DNA of 64,000 bases from Doris montereyensis (Eukaryota > Mollusca > Gastropoda > Nudibranchia > Dorididae), in the NCBI GenBank assembly GCA_037039925.1, contig JAXRKP010001626.1, positions 1 through 64,000 of the forward strand. The letters are read 5' to 3'. Below, one piece after another: positions 49,161 through 61,100 of the stretch. A program made the translations under genes and the position numbers. The notes under the pieces were generated by a model. That model worked only from the letters and a program-made list of their open reading frames with translations, was not told where the DNA came from and did no database searches. Each line of letters starts with the position of its first letter. Position 1 is the first letter of the stretch.

Positions 49161-50069
49161 AACTGTTATTGATCTTAAAACAGGAAATTACATTGTGTTT
49201 GTTGACATTTAAATACTCACAATAAATAATCACAACAGAAAAATTAATTAACATAATATATAACACATAATTCACACTCTCTCTCATTCATTCATAGGTC
49301 GTCCACTCTCATAATGGTCAAGGAGATGTCATAATACATGGATACAATAAAGTGGTGTGTTATTTCTAGCATAGATGGAATCACAATTCTGTATGGTGAA
49401 AGTTGAAAGGGAGAAATGGACTAAAATAATGACGTCGAGATGGTTGTTTTATGTCAAAGCCTCCAACTCTTATTACTTGTCTGGATTTGGGAGTTGAGAA
49501 CATGAGACTCATCCTTTATAATTTTAAGTATTTTTGATTTACATACGTAAAACACAGCATCAAAAGACATAATTGATTGTCCTAACATTTTAGAAGCAAT
49601 TCTTAAAGCTTTATTGATTTATTCCTTCTCATCCTCTCTATTATTGCCTCCCCATGCAGTTAAACAAAAAGTTAATACACTCATGATGCATATGTTAAAG
49701 AACAAAGACAGCAATGTGGTATCAAAGTGTAAAACATGCAATTTCCGCATGAAATACATTCTCTTGTTTATGCTACACAGTGTTCTTCTTGACTGTAGCA
49801 AATCAGGGAAGGCCTTCAGCATGGTACAATGACAATGTGAAAGCTGACTGTGGGTTTCAACTCCAATAGTTAATTCATCAAAGCAGATACCAGGACATAT
49901 GGGAAGGAATCATTAACGGATTGTCACGGACATGGTGACAGGTGTGAAATGGCTATCAGGATTGTTTGGGCCATAATAATCCTTTTTTGACAGCAACGAT
50001 GTCCAATCATCCTTTGATCTCTTTCTTCTTACTACTTAAAATACATCAATTAATTAATTATCTACTTAC
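49161..50069. other. DNA between LINE relic and GTSF1-like exon
   Basis: AT-rich. It should contain, or lie upstream on + of, the final exon of the GTSF1-like gene, which I could not place. Confidence 0.35.
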
Positions 50070-50482
50070 CGAGCAGACTCGCCCTTCCTCTGCCTCGCAT
50101 GATGTACTTATCCTTTGCTGTAGCTAATACTTTATTTTCTTCAATATTGTCACTTTTAATATTCATGCAGCCTGATAATCTACTGGATAGATTTGTGGAA
50201 ACTGTTACATCAGAGGTAGTTGACATGCCTAAGTTTTTGGTGGAAAACTTGTCTTTTTGGCCAAACAATCTTTTCCCAGCCATAGAATCACTACCAGAAT
50301 CAGAATTCTCACAGATATCACTGTTTTCACTCGCTGAGACATCTTCGGGCGATTCAGAACTAAGTCTAGGTCTAAGTCTTTCTGCAACAGAGTGAGTAAT
50401 GGGCCGTCTAACTTGAAAATCAACTGGTATAAAATTTCTGGAAGGGCGCAAGTTGTCTGTTTCATCATTGTGACGTATGTTG
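50070..50482 (-). CDS. GTSF1: GTSF1-like long C-terminal exon
   Basis: Acceptor TTATTTCAG, donor GTAAGT, 413 bp open throughout. Reads NIRHNDETDNLRPSRNFIPV..., Ser/Asp-rich (SESPEDVSASENSD), then KLATAKDKY-like charged residues and MRGRGRASLLG. It is predicted to be disordered. The RGRGR resembles arginine-methylation (Tudor-binding) sites of piRNA-pathway proteins. Confidence 0.8.
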
Positions 50483-53400
50483 CTGAAATAAACAACAAAA
50501 ACCAAAAAATCTACAGCTTTGCATTATCTATGCCTCTAGGATTTACATGTATTATTGTAGACAAATGTGGAGGGTAAATTGTCCATCCATACATGAAAGA
50601 AGCATAAATAAAGATGATAGAAATAGAATAGAACTCGCTCACAATGGGATTGACGGGACCAGGGAAAATCACATTGTAGTAATGTATGCAAGCACCATTG
50701 TAGAAAGTAGTTCGAATCATAGTAAAGTTAGGCCCGACATTGTGTTCCTTGGGAAAGACACTTAACACCCATTTTCCCCAGTCGACCCAGGTCCAAATGG
50801 GTACAAGCCCTAGCTTGTGAATAAAATCCAACATCATAACAGCGGCCTGTCCAGGGGGTGATTATTATCACCTGTTCCGCTTCATGCTATAGAAACTGGG
50901 ATACGCTCTAGCTTGTACCGGTACTGCTATGTGAAGCTCAGAATGTGTTCGCCGTGTAAAGGGGGAAAATGGCAGCAGCATGAAACGGTGCATTTTAAGG
51001 CAGGTCGGCCTTGGCACTACAGCGATCTCCATGGTACCCGAATGTACTAAAAGGGAACTCTCAGATTGTTAAGATAACTAAGCTGCGGGGGAAAATGTAA
51101 CCGGCAGATACAAAGATGCGAAAAAAAATCGCATGACAGAACGGGAACAAACCTTGCATTGTGAAAATTTACGAAATTTAAATGGTAACTTTACTTACCA
51201 CCTTCCATGTATGACCTGAGATGATGGTGAAACTGGTCCTTGATTTCTTTCTGTAAAAACGTAAATTGGTAATTTTAAAAATATTACAATAAACAGGATT
51301 TCTAGTGAAAGGAAAAACATAACCACACAAAAAGAAGAACCTAATACTACTAATAGAAATTACATATGTGAAAAAAAATGCGTTTTAGTAGATGATTGTA
51401 AAAAGACATCCATGTTGCAAGAAGTAAAGATGAATTCCCCATCTTCCAAAGAATTGTGGCATGAAATCCTGACATGCTTCTACTTCTATACTCAATTTTC
51501 ACCAAAACCCCAAATTTGCACTTAAAGAAAAGGTTTGAAGATGATACAATGTCAGAACACTTATTACACATAAGCCAACCCATCATGAGTCATTATTAAA
51601 ACCCTTTGAATATTACAGCGTTTCTTTCATTTCATGGTTTCAACATTCAAGTGACACAGGACCTGACAAGACTATCCATGGGTCTGTTGTGTGATTGTTG
51701 AGGCCAAAACATTTATGTGAACAGACTTTGTGACATGTAAGCTTAAGAAAATATAGAAATTTGAACAGATTTCTAATTCCCGCTTGAGTGAATTTGTCAG
51801 TAATATAATCTCACAAACAAGAAAAAACAATCAATTTGGACAAATTTCAATTCAAACGAAATCTGTTGCCTCATGTTAGATATATACTTTATACTACATT
51901 ATATCTTGTAACATATTAATCCATCAGAGTTAAATGGCTAGAAGATTGTAGATCTAAGACACCAGTGGCATCAACTGTTAGCAAATACATCTGCTAGTTG
52001 ATGATTGGATTTGTACAAAGGACCGTGTTACAGAAACTCTTTTTTTAAAGGGCATAATTAGCATTGTTCATAGCGCTCTCTGTCCTTGGTGAAACAATGG
52101 GTGTTGACATGGAGGCTTGCCCAAAGATTTTTTCACTGTTTGCATCTGTGTCGTTTTTATTCGTTATTTATTTCCTGTCCTTATTCATTGGTTAATTTCA
52201 TCTGGTAAATTGTATAATGAAAGCATTTCTAAAATCTGTTCATCATAAAACTATACAAACCAATGTTAACATCCCACTGTTCACCATCATCATCAAATTG
52301 AATATTTGCAGGAGGGGGATATCTGTGCAGCCTTTCAGCATATTTGGTTCTCTTCCAGTAAGAGAATACAGCAAAGCATCTAAAGTAAGACGAACAAAAA
52401 AAAAAAAAATCCCATCTTTTGAAATGTAAAAAAATGTAATAAGCTAAACCAAAGTGCTTCACAATAATCAAGGAGCCAGAAGAAATCTAGAATATCTGAT
52501 TTAAGGATCTACAGCAAAGTAGATTACAATACACAAACAAAACAATTAGAGAAATTATGACTTAATAACTGCAATTCAAATGTTTGAAGCAAAAGTTTGG
52601 ATGACAAAGTTGAAAATTTTAATGAGTTGTGGAAAATATCTGCAAATATGATTAAATAAAAATAAAAATTGACAACTTATTAATTTTTTAACAATAAATT
52701 TAGACTCTTCAAACCTAACATAGTATAACACCTGCAAGAAAATAAAAACAGAAAGATTTCCACAAAAAACCAGTGATGCAATTCACTCAATTCAGAACAA
52801 AATGCAAGGCATTATAATTAAGACTGCAAGAATTTGAGGGGAAAACTTCATTATATACATATGTAAGAAGGTGTTGACTAAATGTCATTATATATATATG
52901 TAAACAAAGTCAATAATACGAGCGCGACTGAATAACTTCAGATTTACTAAAACTAAAAGGAATGAAATCACTCTCACGTGGAGGGTCAACACCTTCCACA
53001 AGTCTTTTATCAGGACAGTTGGCCATGTGGTGTTGGAGCTCTACTTGAGGTACTTCGTGCAATGCACTATATGGACACACAGCGAATCGAACGTCTGGAA
53101 ATGTCTGAAAAAAACACATCTATATTAAAACTTTGCAATCATTCACTTGCTATGGGTTTACGATTACATTAAGTTATTAACCAAGTTTTAAAAATAAACC
53201 ATTTTTATATTATATTACCTCTTTAAAACAGTTTGTAACGGTTTACAATCACAGTGTTTAATGTGAAATGTTGAGGACACCACAGATGTACAGTTTTGGT
53301 AGCAGGCTGATGGCAAGCTTCCAGGACGAGATCCTGACAGTTGACAGTATATATGTTTGTTTACATTCCCTCAGATTTGCCTGGTGAAATTTTCCGCACC

Positions 53401-54067
53401 ACTATCGCTGCCCTTGACATGAGATTGAGATAAAGGGAGGGGAGGGAGGGAGAGAAAGAGAGAGAGAGAGACAGAGACAGAGAGAGAGAGAGAGAGAGAG
53501 TGCCCTACACGCTCTCAAACTGTACCTCTATTTCTCACTTCATTGATCTAGCCTTAACTACACACTAGATCATTTGAGTTCATGGTAGTGCAAAGTTCGC
53601 ACGATATGACAGATGTTGAGTAATTTAATTATGAATTTCTTAACTCTGCTATTTATCCATTACACAAACACCATATTTGGTATCCATTCCAACATATACT
53701 TAATTGACACTGGGCATGAATTAATTGTAAATCTTCACTTTCATTTAATGTTTTTCCTTCTTCACCCGTCCAACCGCAGGATTGACAGAAACAAATTTTG
53801 ACAGGTTTAAACATCTGGGTTCGCACGCATGCAGTTTTACGACAGCCTTGCAGATTCGGCCAGGACGGCCATCGAAACAGCTGAAACACTGTACGTCTGT
53901 GGGATCCTTAAGAAATGACAACTTAATCAGCAATTAAAAATTCACAACAAAACTGCAATACAAACCTTTCTACATTTCATTAAATGGTAGGGCATCCTCA
54001 AAGGATCAACTAAATGGCTTTTGTTATATGGACACTTCATCCATTCATTTTCTGACTCCATGATTGC
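50070..54067 (-). CDS. GTSF1: GTSF1-like protein, two CHHC zinc fingers, 3' end not found
   Basis: Family of small CHHC zinc-finger proteins that assist PIWI/piRNA silencing (gametocyte-specific factor 1; Asterix in flies). Exons on minus: 54067-53966 (ATG at 54061), 53104-52978, 52379-52261, 51250-51199 and 50482-50070. Finger 1 is C-PYNKS-H-LVDPLRMPY-H-LMK-C (residues 10-30). Finger 2 is C-PYSAL-H-EVPQVELQH-H-MAN-C. Then comes an acidic stretch FDDDGEQWDVN whose Trp may match the family's PIWI-binding W region, then NQGPVSPSSQVIHG, a Ser/Glu-rich region (ENSDICENSDSGSDS) and MRGRGRASLLG before a GTAAGT donor. Exons 3-4 and 4-5 agree in phase. Exons 2 and 3 do not (phase 1 against 2), so a small exon or another acceptor is missing. 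Family is firm; the far C-terminus is not. Confidence 0.85.
50710..50925 (+). repeat. tRNA-derived SINE family A copy, head missing
   Basis: Starts in the body at AGTTAGGCCCGACATTGTGT, contains CCCAGTCGACCCAGGTCCAA and GGTGATTATTATCACCTGTT, and ends near CGCTCTAGCTTGTACCGG. In an intron of the GTSF1-like gene. Confidence 0.82.
51199..51250 (-). CDS. GTSF1: GTSF1-like small exon, 52 bp
   Basis: Acceptor TTTTACAG, donor GTAAGT. In the frame set by both neighbours it reads RNQGPVSPSSQVIHGR. A Pro/Ser-rich linker. Confidence 0.7.
51260..52255 (-). other. GTSF1-like intron, nothing recognised
   Basis: AT-rich intronic DNA with no repeat or gene identified. Confidence 0.4.
52261..52379 (-). CDS. 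GTSF1: GTSF1-like exon with acidic DDDGEQWD segment
   Basis: Acceptor CTTTAG, donor GTTTGT, phase 1 out, which fits the next exon. Reads CFAVFSYWKRTKYAERLHRY then PPPANIQFDDDGEQWDVNI. Its 5' end is uncertain: the phase conflicts with the upstream exon, and acceptors after TGGAAG or GCACAG are alternatives. Confidence 0.6.
52978..53104 (-). CDS. GTSF1: GTSF1-like exon with second CHHC finger
   Basis: Acceptor TTTTTTTCAG. Reads TFPDVRFAVCPYSALHEVPQ then VELQHHMANCPDKRLVEG. I chose the GTGAGA donor after VDPP; a GTGTTG donor at 52992 is weaker. If unspliced, the frame runs to a TGA at 52910 and would give a short protein of about 101 residues, a possible isoform. Confidence 0.88.
53400..53500. 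repeat. (GA)n tract
   Basis: Purine-rich GGGAGGGAGAGA and GAGAGACAGAGA run of about 80 bp in a GTSF1-like intron. Confidence 0.9.
53966..54067 (-). CDS. GTSF1: GTSF1-like exon with start and first CHHC finger
   Basis: Acceptor GCATTCAG, then a 6-base leader and ATG at 54061-54059, so at least one 5' UTR exon must lie upstream. Reads MESENEWMKCPYNKSHLVDP then LRMPYHLMKCRK; donor GTTTGT. Phase 0 out. Confidence 0.9.
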
Positions 54068-54449
54068 CTGAATGCAACTGACTAAAAAAAACAAAGAAAG
54101 AAAATGTGAATGAACATATTATCAAGGGACATTAAGAATGAACAAGGAATGTCAAATTTTGCAAAAAACAGAAACTTTTTTCTTTATTTGAATAGAGAGA
54201 ATGCTCAAACTGAGAAATAAATTCAAATTGTAGAGTATGAACACTATGATGCGGCCACCATACACCCACTATGTGTATGTTTTCATTGATTAAGCTATAT
54301 CCAATAACTCTACAATTAAGAGTTACGGAATTTATTGATGAGTGGCTTCCCTTCTGTCCTTTTTCTGTTTGTTTGCCGGTAATCAATATTCAAATGTGAC
54401 ATACTTTGGAGATTTTTATTCCTTATTTATATAATATTAATATTATAAT

Positions 54450-54560
54450 TAGGTGGGCGTGGCTGTTTACAGGAAAGCCCTGGCAAATAAAAAAAAATCC
54501 TACCAAAACCCTTGAGATCACCTTAGTTGAGGATGTGGGTAAAATCAAACCAAAATTCTT
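54450..54560 (+). repeat. SINE family B 3' fragment
   Basis: GCTGTTTACAGGAAAGCCCTGG to CTTGAGATCACCTTAGTTGA, then GGATGTGGGTAAAATCAA. Matches the 3' third of the copy at 46702-47010. Confidence 0.75.
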
Positions 54561-54592
54561 TTGGTATTCAGAAACAACTTTTTAACCCTTTT

Positions 54593-54740
54593 CAGGCGGG
54601 TCCCGTATATTTGCATACCGCTGGTCACTCTAAGCACACCTATGCTAGTGACGGGTCCCATACATTTGCAACACTCCCGGCCTTCCAGCAAGACAAAGCA
54701 TTAGTGGCGGGTCCCGTATAACTGCACTGCAGTGCACTCA
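54593..54740. repeat. GCGGGTCCCGTATATTTGCA minisatellite, about 55-bp unit
   Basis: The word (G/A)CGGGTCCC(G/A)TA starts at about 54596, 54651 and 54707, a period of 55-56 bp, each followed by A-T-rich TTGCA or TGCA. Related units occur at 63400-63470. Confidence 0.8.
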
Positions 54741-56187
54741 AAGGTGGGTTTTGGGAATTCCTCTACTCTGACCAATTATGCTGATCAACCCATGTCACGT
54801 CAAACAGAGGTCTATTATTTTAAAGGGGTAAAAGTGATAGTTCATTTCCGAGTCTAACACACACTCGATATATTTCTTATAAAGACTAAAAGAGATATAA
54901 CAACACACAGGAGCTCTATCTCAAATGCAGGCTGTAGATCCTCTGCAAAGTGGACAAAACCAAAAACTCTTGTCTTCGAATGACCAACGCAACTTCTGGA
55001 CAGATGTCAATTACTTTAGTAAGAAGCTCCACCCACAAGCAAGAAATAGTGATTGACATCATAAATAGAAGATATCAGTAGCCAATCACATTGCACACCT
55101 AAGGTCAGCCTAATGGAGGGCGTGACCTTCAGTCAATAGAAAGAAACCATGTTCAGGGTTGACCAATCAGGGGAGCATTGTGTTGATGGTTATATTGTCA
55201 AACGTCACATACGTCAAAATACATCTCCACTTCTTTTTCACATAAGAATGAAGAGATTAGAATGTTGAAAGTACAACAAGGGAAAATTAAAGCTTTCATA
55301 TGAGTTCAGTGACCAGCAACAAAGGAACTTTGATCTCTCAAACAGGTCCATTTCACATGGTCATGATGACATATGGTATCTGGACAGAAGGAAGGGCGGC
55401 TATTTGAAGTGTATAGACATTAGAAACTACAAGAGTCTATCTTCCTACTGTATAGAAAGGACTAAGGAGGGAGACTTACATCCAGAAGTGGGGAGAAGAT
55501 GTGAAAAACCACTGGATTGCGTAAAGGGTGGGGGCTGTTTGGGAGGAGGTGGATTACTATTGAACTGTAGGAAGGGAACAGCCAAGAATACAAAACGACG
55601 GTCACTCATGTCATTGTAAATGAGGAGAGAGGGTGATACTAGTTATAGACATATATGGTAGGGAGGGAGTTTTCAAAAGCATGGGAAGCATGTAGCTGAG
55701 ATAGAGTGCGTTGCCGCAGCTCAGGTGATACACACTTGTGAAAGCAATAAGTTGGGGGGTCCGTTTCTTTCATCATGGGAATGTGTTACATATGCACAGT
55801 GAACTCGGTCATGCGATTAATGAAAGGCGGTTGGACATTTTCTCTAGTATTAGTATTATAGTTCCATCATTTTATTTAGATTTTATTCGTCTTTCTTTAT
55901 CTTCCTCTTCCTCTTTATGTCTCCTGTTTGTTTCCTTTCTCTTTCTCTCTCCCTTTCTGTCCCTCCCTTTGTTAAGTGTTGTTATGAGGCTTGCTCTGTT
56001 GATGAACATTGCTTGATGGGTTGTTGCACCAATGGCTCTATTAGTATTAGTATTATTAGTTACGTCCAGCATTGTTTAGTGTTTATTTGTTTCTATGTCT
56101 CCTTGTTGCTTATGAAGGTTGGGCACACTGAAGATTTCTCGGTCCTGACCCGTTTTCTATTTTTTAGTATTATACCTTTCATATTCG
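54741..56187. other. Spacer between GTSF1-like and STAM, 5' part
   Basis: The upstream exon and promoter of the GTSF1-like gene should lie here or earlier. No exon could be placed. A (CT)-rich stretch lies at 55880-55970. Confidence 0.4.
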
Positions 56188-57651
56188 GCAGGTTTCACAA
56201 AAATGGGACCCAATGATAACTTGAACTCTTCTTAAAGTGTAATTGATGAATCTTCTTAACATTTGGTCCATGTATAGCTTTAACATCGCAGATTTAAGAA
56301 ACATAATATTGTGAAATTTGCTTTCAATTTGTGTGTTTTGTGAATATTTTTTGGGTGTGAACATCAGCAATTGAGACTGCTGTTATTTCCCTCTTTTTAA
56401 TAAGTCCTTTTTCACCTTAAGGTAGGTGAGGTCAACGACCTATTATTGTTTTCTTTAATTCCATGTAAAAGAAAATTGTTCAAAGAAAATTTGTCGAGGC
56501 CTAAATTTAAAATCTTTTGCAGTGATCACGTGAGGCAGGTTTCAGATTTTCGTTATTATGTAACAATTGTGGTCTACAAATGAACACACGGTAAGAGTAA
56601 GAGCTGAAAAAAAAAAGTTGAAAAATACGTAGAAGCGCCGTTTTATGATCTGGAGTGAAAGAAAATATGTATTTCTACGGCCATTTATCCTGTAAAAGAC
56701 ACGAAAAAAATCATAGGTAACTCTAAATGAGAGTGAGAATATCACGAGACTGAGACTACTATTTTTTCTATTTCGATCTGGGATCTAATAACGGTAATAT
56801 TACGTCGAGCTATTTTCTTGTAGTTCATCTTGTGGTAAGATTATTGAGAAATCCTGAAATTTTTGTTTTTAAATTGTCCGGTCGGCTTTGCGGAATCTTT
56901 TGTCTTTGGATGTCCCTTACGGTCACCCGTTGATGGCCGCACAAAATGTAGACGATGACCGGCCATCAGAAAGGAGTCTGTGATCAGGTTAGATTCGGAG
57001 ACCGTTCAGGTTAGATTCGGTTACATTAGCAAAACCTGCTTTGGCTTATCGTGAGTGAAACGTATGTAAAGAAGTCCAGCAATCCTCACTCGTTATATAA
57101 GTTATAAGTCGTGAAGTTTACTGTACTGGTTTCAGCAGAATGGTACACATGATAAACCCGTATCAAGGATAGTATAAAAGCGTTCAATCACAGAATTTTA
57201 TAAAAAAACGGGACAAAAAAGAATCAGCTTTCCTCCATCCACACAATCCAGAACGCGTGAGTCATCTGATCAACGGTAAGGCGCTGGCCGTGGACTCCAC
57301 GCCCGAGGTGTCGGGAAACCCAAACACAGACTTCACATCTTATTGAGAACTAGAGAAAAGTCGGGGAACTCTCCAAACCCGATGCTCAAGTGTTACGTCA
57401 CTAAAAAAACACCGGGGAAACCTCGGTCGACGGACCCGTGCAGTTCCGCGTAACATTATGTCACTGGCATTGGACCTAGAATTTTCACAGTTATGCCCCT
57501 TGACTGAAAAACATGACTTTTAAAAGATAAGTTACTCGCCTCATAGCCCTTTGCTATCTCTTAAAGTCATATATATCTAACACTTGTAAGAAATATAACA
57601 TATACATTTTGACAAAAAAGGGAAATGGGGATGGGCCATTTTGTGAAACCT
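56188..57651. mobile_element. Long-inverted-repeat DNA element, copy 2
   Basis: Left end GGCAGGTTTCACAAAAATGG (from 56189), right end inverted CCATTTTGTGAAACCTGC (57651). About 230 bp of the left end match both ends of copy 1, and 56411-57080 match the reverse complement of copy 1 interior (1220-1880), including GGTTAGATTCGG and the AGGTTAGATTCGGTTACATT repeat. The right end shares only about 20 bp. No transposase. It sits between the two divergent genes. Confidence 0.75.
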
Positions 57652-57962
57652 GCATTTTGTAGAACGAGTAAAGATGAATGAATTGGCAATGTGCTTATTT
57701 ATTGATCTAAGTCTAAGCTAGATGAGATCAAAATCTAGATCTAGATATCTAACTAGAAGATCTAGATCTAATCTAGCTCTTGTTCTAAAATCTAGAAAGA
57801 TTGTAAACACTAAAACAGTAGTTGAGTAGTCTTTTCTAAATTAGGTGTAGCAATCGTACATCAGGCAATAGGTAGAATTATTCAGAATGTACTCCGCTTT
57901 CGATTTTGGTTTTTGACTTTTCATACAAAAATGATTTCCATTTCCATGAAACATGGATCAAT

Positions 57963-58003
57963 CGGAAGTAAACAATATATGACGTCAAATCCAGCGCATG
58001 CGC
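57963..58003 (+). promoter_or_regulatory. STAM promoter: ETS, CRE and NRF1-like sites
   Basis: CGGAAGT (57963-57969, ETS-like), TGACGTCA (57980-57987, perfect palindromic CRE) and GCGCATGCGC (57994-58003, NRF1 consensus) lie within 41 bp, about 86-126 bp upstream of the STAM ATG. This grouping is typical of TATA-less housekeeping promoters. The function is inferred from motif identity and position. Confidence 0.65.
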
Positions 58004-58088
58004 CATATGCATCACAATACTGTTACACTTATGTCTGATTAGGCCGAGAGAGTTAGTGTTTCATTGCCTAGTGGGAGGAAAAGCAAGA

Positions 58089-58131
58089 ATGCCTTTGTTT
58101 GCCAACGCTACGCCTTTCGACGCCGATGTCG
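58089..58131 (+). CDS. STAM: STAM exon 1
   Basis: ATG in context AAGAATGC, then [13 protein letters not shown]; donor GTAAGA. Phase 1 out. Confidence 0.95.
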
Positions 58132-61100
58132 GTAAGACATTATCATCATGTGTACCACAAATTTTAATTTAATTATGAAAAGATCATCTGGGGTTATACA
58201 ACCTGGGAACGACCATAACGATTAGCATGTTATCTATTATTATTGTGAAAGATAAGTGATTCATCATCATCACAAGTTCTTGACTGGTGGTGACTCCTCT
58301 ACACTGTTTTGTTATTTTCACACTCTGAGGCAGAATCTTAGTCTATTATCACTTCTAAAGATCTACTTCACCTATTGTTTTATATAAGTGAGCTCTAGAA
58401 ATGGAGGTGTCTTTTATGAAGAGGTAAGGCTCAGGATTGGAGGAGTACCATACTGGGGTATCCTCTCATAATTTTGTAAGTTTCTCTAGATTATTTAATA
58501 TTAGGCTAGCTTAGATTTTAGACCTATTAGATTCTAGATCCACACTTGTATCTTTTTCTAATAGATAGGTATATGTGGCTCTGTTTTTTAAACTTAAACA
58601 TAGATATCAAGATCTACATTTTAAAAAACTGAACACAGTTAATGAAAGTCTGAAATCGGTGATACTGAGTCAGCATTGATTGGCAGACCTGGCAGTCTTT
58701 CTGATGTAGCCTACTCATTTCCTTTTTCATAATACATAGATCTTTCTTACTTTCTTTATTAAGTCCCATTCTACTGTCTAGTGTATAGGTTTAGACACTT
58801 AAAATGATCTTTCTCCAAGCTACCTTGTCCAGACATTTTCTGTTTCCTTCAATGAAGGTTAAATTTCTTTGCTAAAGTGCCTCTTTTATATCTTCGGCCC
58901 GCTTTCTTCGACGTCTACCTATTGTGTCTTTTATCTTGGATTTTAGCATGGTCCACAGATCTAGCTAATGTATTTTCATTCATTCTCTTTACATTACATG
59001 CCCAAACTATCTGAGTTGATTTAGATCTATTTGATTTCTATCTAGTTTTAATGCCGTCTGCTTTGGTTTGATCTCTTATTGTTGTGTTTCTGATTTTGTT
59101 TCTCTTGTAGTTTTCCCTATTACTCTTCTGAGATATTTCATTTCAGCTGCCTGTACTCTACTGACTATTGTATTTCCTTCTGTCAAAGGTTCAGGTTTCA
59201 CTGCCATAGAGGCGAGTAGGATAATAAATTGTGTTGGATACTGCCATTTTGGTTTCTGTTGACAATTCTTGTTTACATACAAATGCTTTTCCTAGATGGT
59301 TATATATTGTCATTGCCTTTTGGATTTCTCTGGCTGATGTATTCTCTGAGTTAATCATTACTTCTGGATAATTGTAGTTTTGAACTTATTCTAGTTTCTC
59401 TCTGCCCAGTTTAAGATTTTGTGTTTTAGCTTCCAGGTTCCCTAGTTACTAGCAATTGTCTTTGTTTTCTTTTCGTTTACTTTCATTCCTTGTTTATTTG
59501 GTTCAATGTTCAGCTTGTTGACATTATATTGAAGGTCACTTTCTGATTTTTCAAATTGAGTCAAATCGTCAGCAAATGAAAACATTTGATAGATTTACTG
59601 GTTTGAGTTTCTACATAAAAAATACATTCATGTTCTGCATTTTTGATGCCTTTGCAACTGAATCCATAAATGTGATAAACAAAAGAGGGCTCAGAGTACA
59701 TCCCTGTTTAACTCATAATAATATATATATGTGTATAAATCTACTTCAAATTCTTCAGATACGTTTCCAGCTACTCTCACTGCACACAAGTCCGTTTATT
59801 ATAAAAAAAAACTTTTAGGTGAAATATGACAATAAGTGACAACTCCACTAATAAAGGCAGAACAAACACGTGACGTTTCAGATATAACCCTTCGTCAGAC
59901 AACAAACGAGAAATATCTAGATTTAAGCACTACCTCAGGCATCACACAATGTATATGCTTGTTGGCATATTTCATGCAGCAGTTTGTTTGCCTCTCTCGT
60001 GGTTTTTTTTATCACTTCTGGATAAATTTGATCTGCTCGTGGGGCCTTTCCTAGTTTGATTTTACGTCTAGCTATTTGGATTTCTTCTATTGAGATATCT
60101 ACATCTTCAGTTATCTCGTCTGGATTATTTTTTATTCTTACTGGTTGTTCTGAACTTGTTTCATATGTTCTGGAAACATTATGCCGCCAATTGCTGAAAA
60201 TACTTTCTTCACGATTTCGTTGTCTTCTTTTATTATTTCTCCTTTGGTGTTCTTAATTTGTCTAATTGAGCATGCTTTGGGTTTTCTTATGCTTTTCATT
60301 GCTCCCCATAGCAGCTTTGAAGTCTTTGTCCAAACTCTTCCAATTATTCTTGTTTTGCTTTCCTCGCGCCTCTTAGCAATAGTTTCTTTTACTCACATTT
60401 AGGTTGTTACATATCGACAGTGAAAGTCGCAAACCATGCAAGTCTAAAATTGACAACACCTTTATTTTTTTTTTAACATTAGGAAGCCCCCTATATAGTC
60501 TAGTTGGGATTCTGTAGCACAAGAACAATATGCATCCCTATTGGGACTAGTTTTTGAGACTTGAAAACCGTGTATGTCTGTGAGATTAGATTAAAATGCG
60601 CATCCTCTTTTTCTTTGATTTGCGCTAAACATTAAAAATCGGACATACACGGTTTGTTACTTTTACCGTAGATATAATATATATTTAGTTGGTTGTTTCA
60701 TTACACATCTGACCATTATCTGTTTCCCCCCACCATTACATTACAGCATCTTTAATTTTATGATCAAAAGTTTGGTTGAAAACCTCTTAGATATGGTTCT
60801 ACATGTTGTATGTTTCCGTATTACAGAGAAGGCTACACATGAGATGAACACAACAGAAGACTGGAGTCTCATCTTAGATATCTGTGAGAAAGTAGGTCGT
60901 CAGGCGAATGGGTAAGTTTGTGTCTCTCAAGTTCACTTTACTGTGTTTTAAAAAATAACAACTTTCACCTTATGTCACCAGGTCCTTTGTATGTAATAAA
61001 CTAGAACCTTTTACCAAGGACCGATGCTGACAGTAAAGTGATTAAGAGGGGTAAGTGAGCAGATCATCATCGAAAGCGTGTGAAAGCTGCGAGTTCCCCA

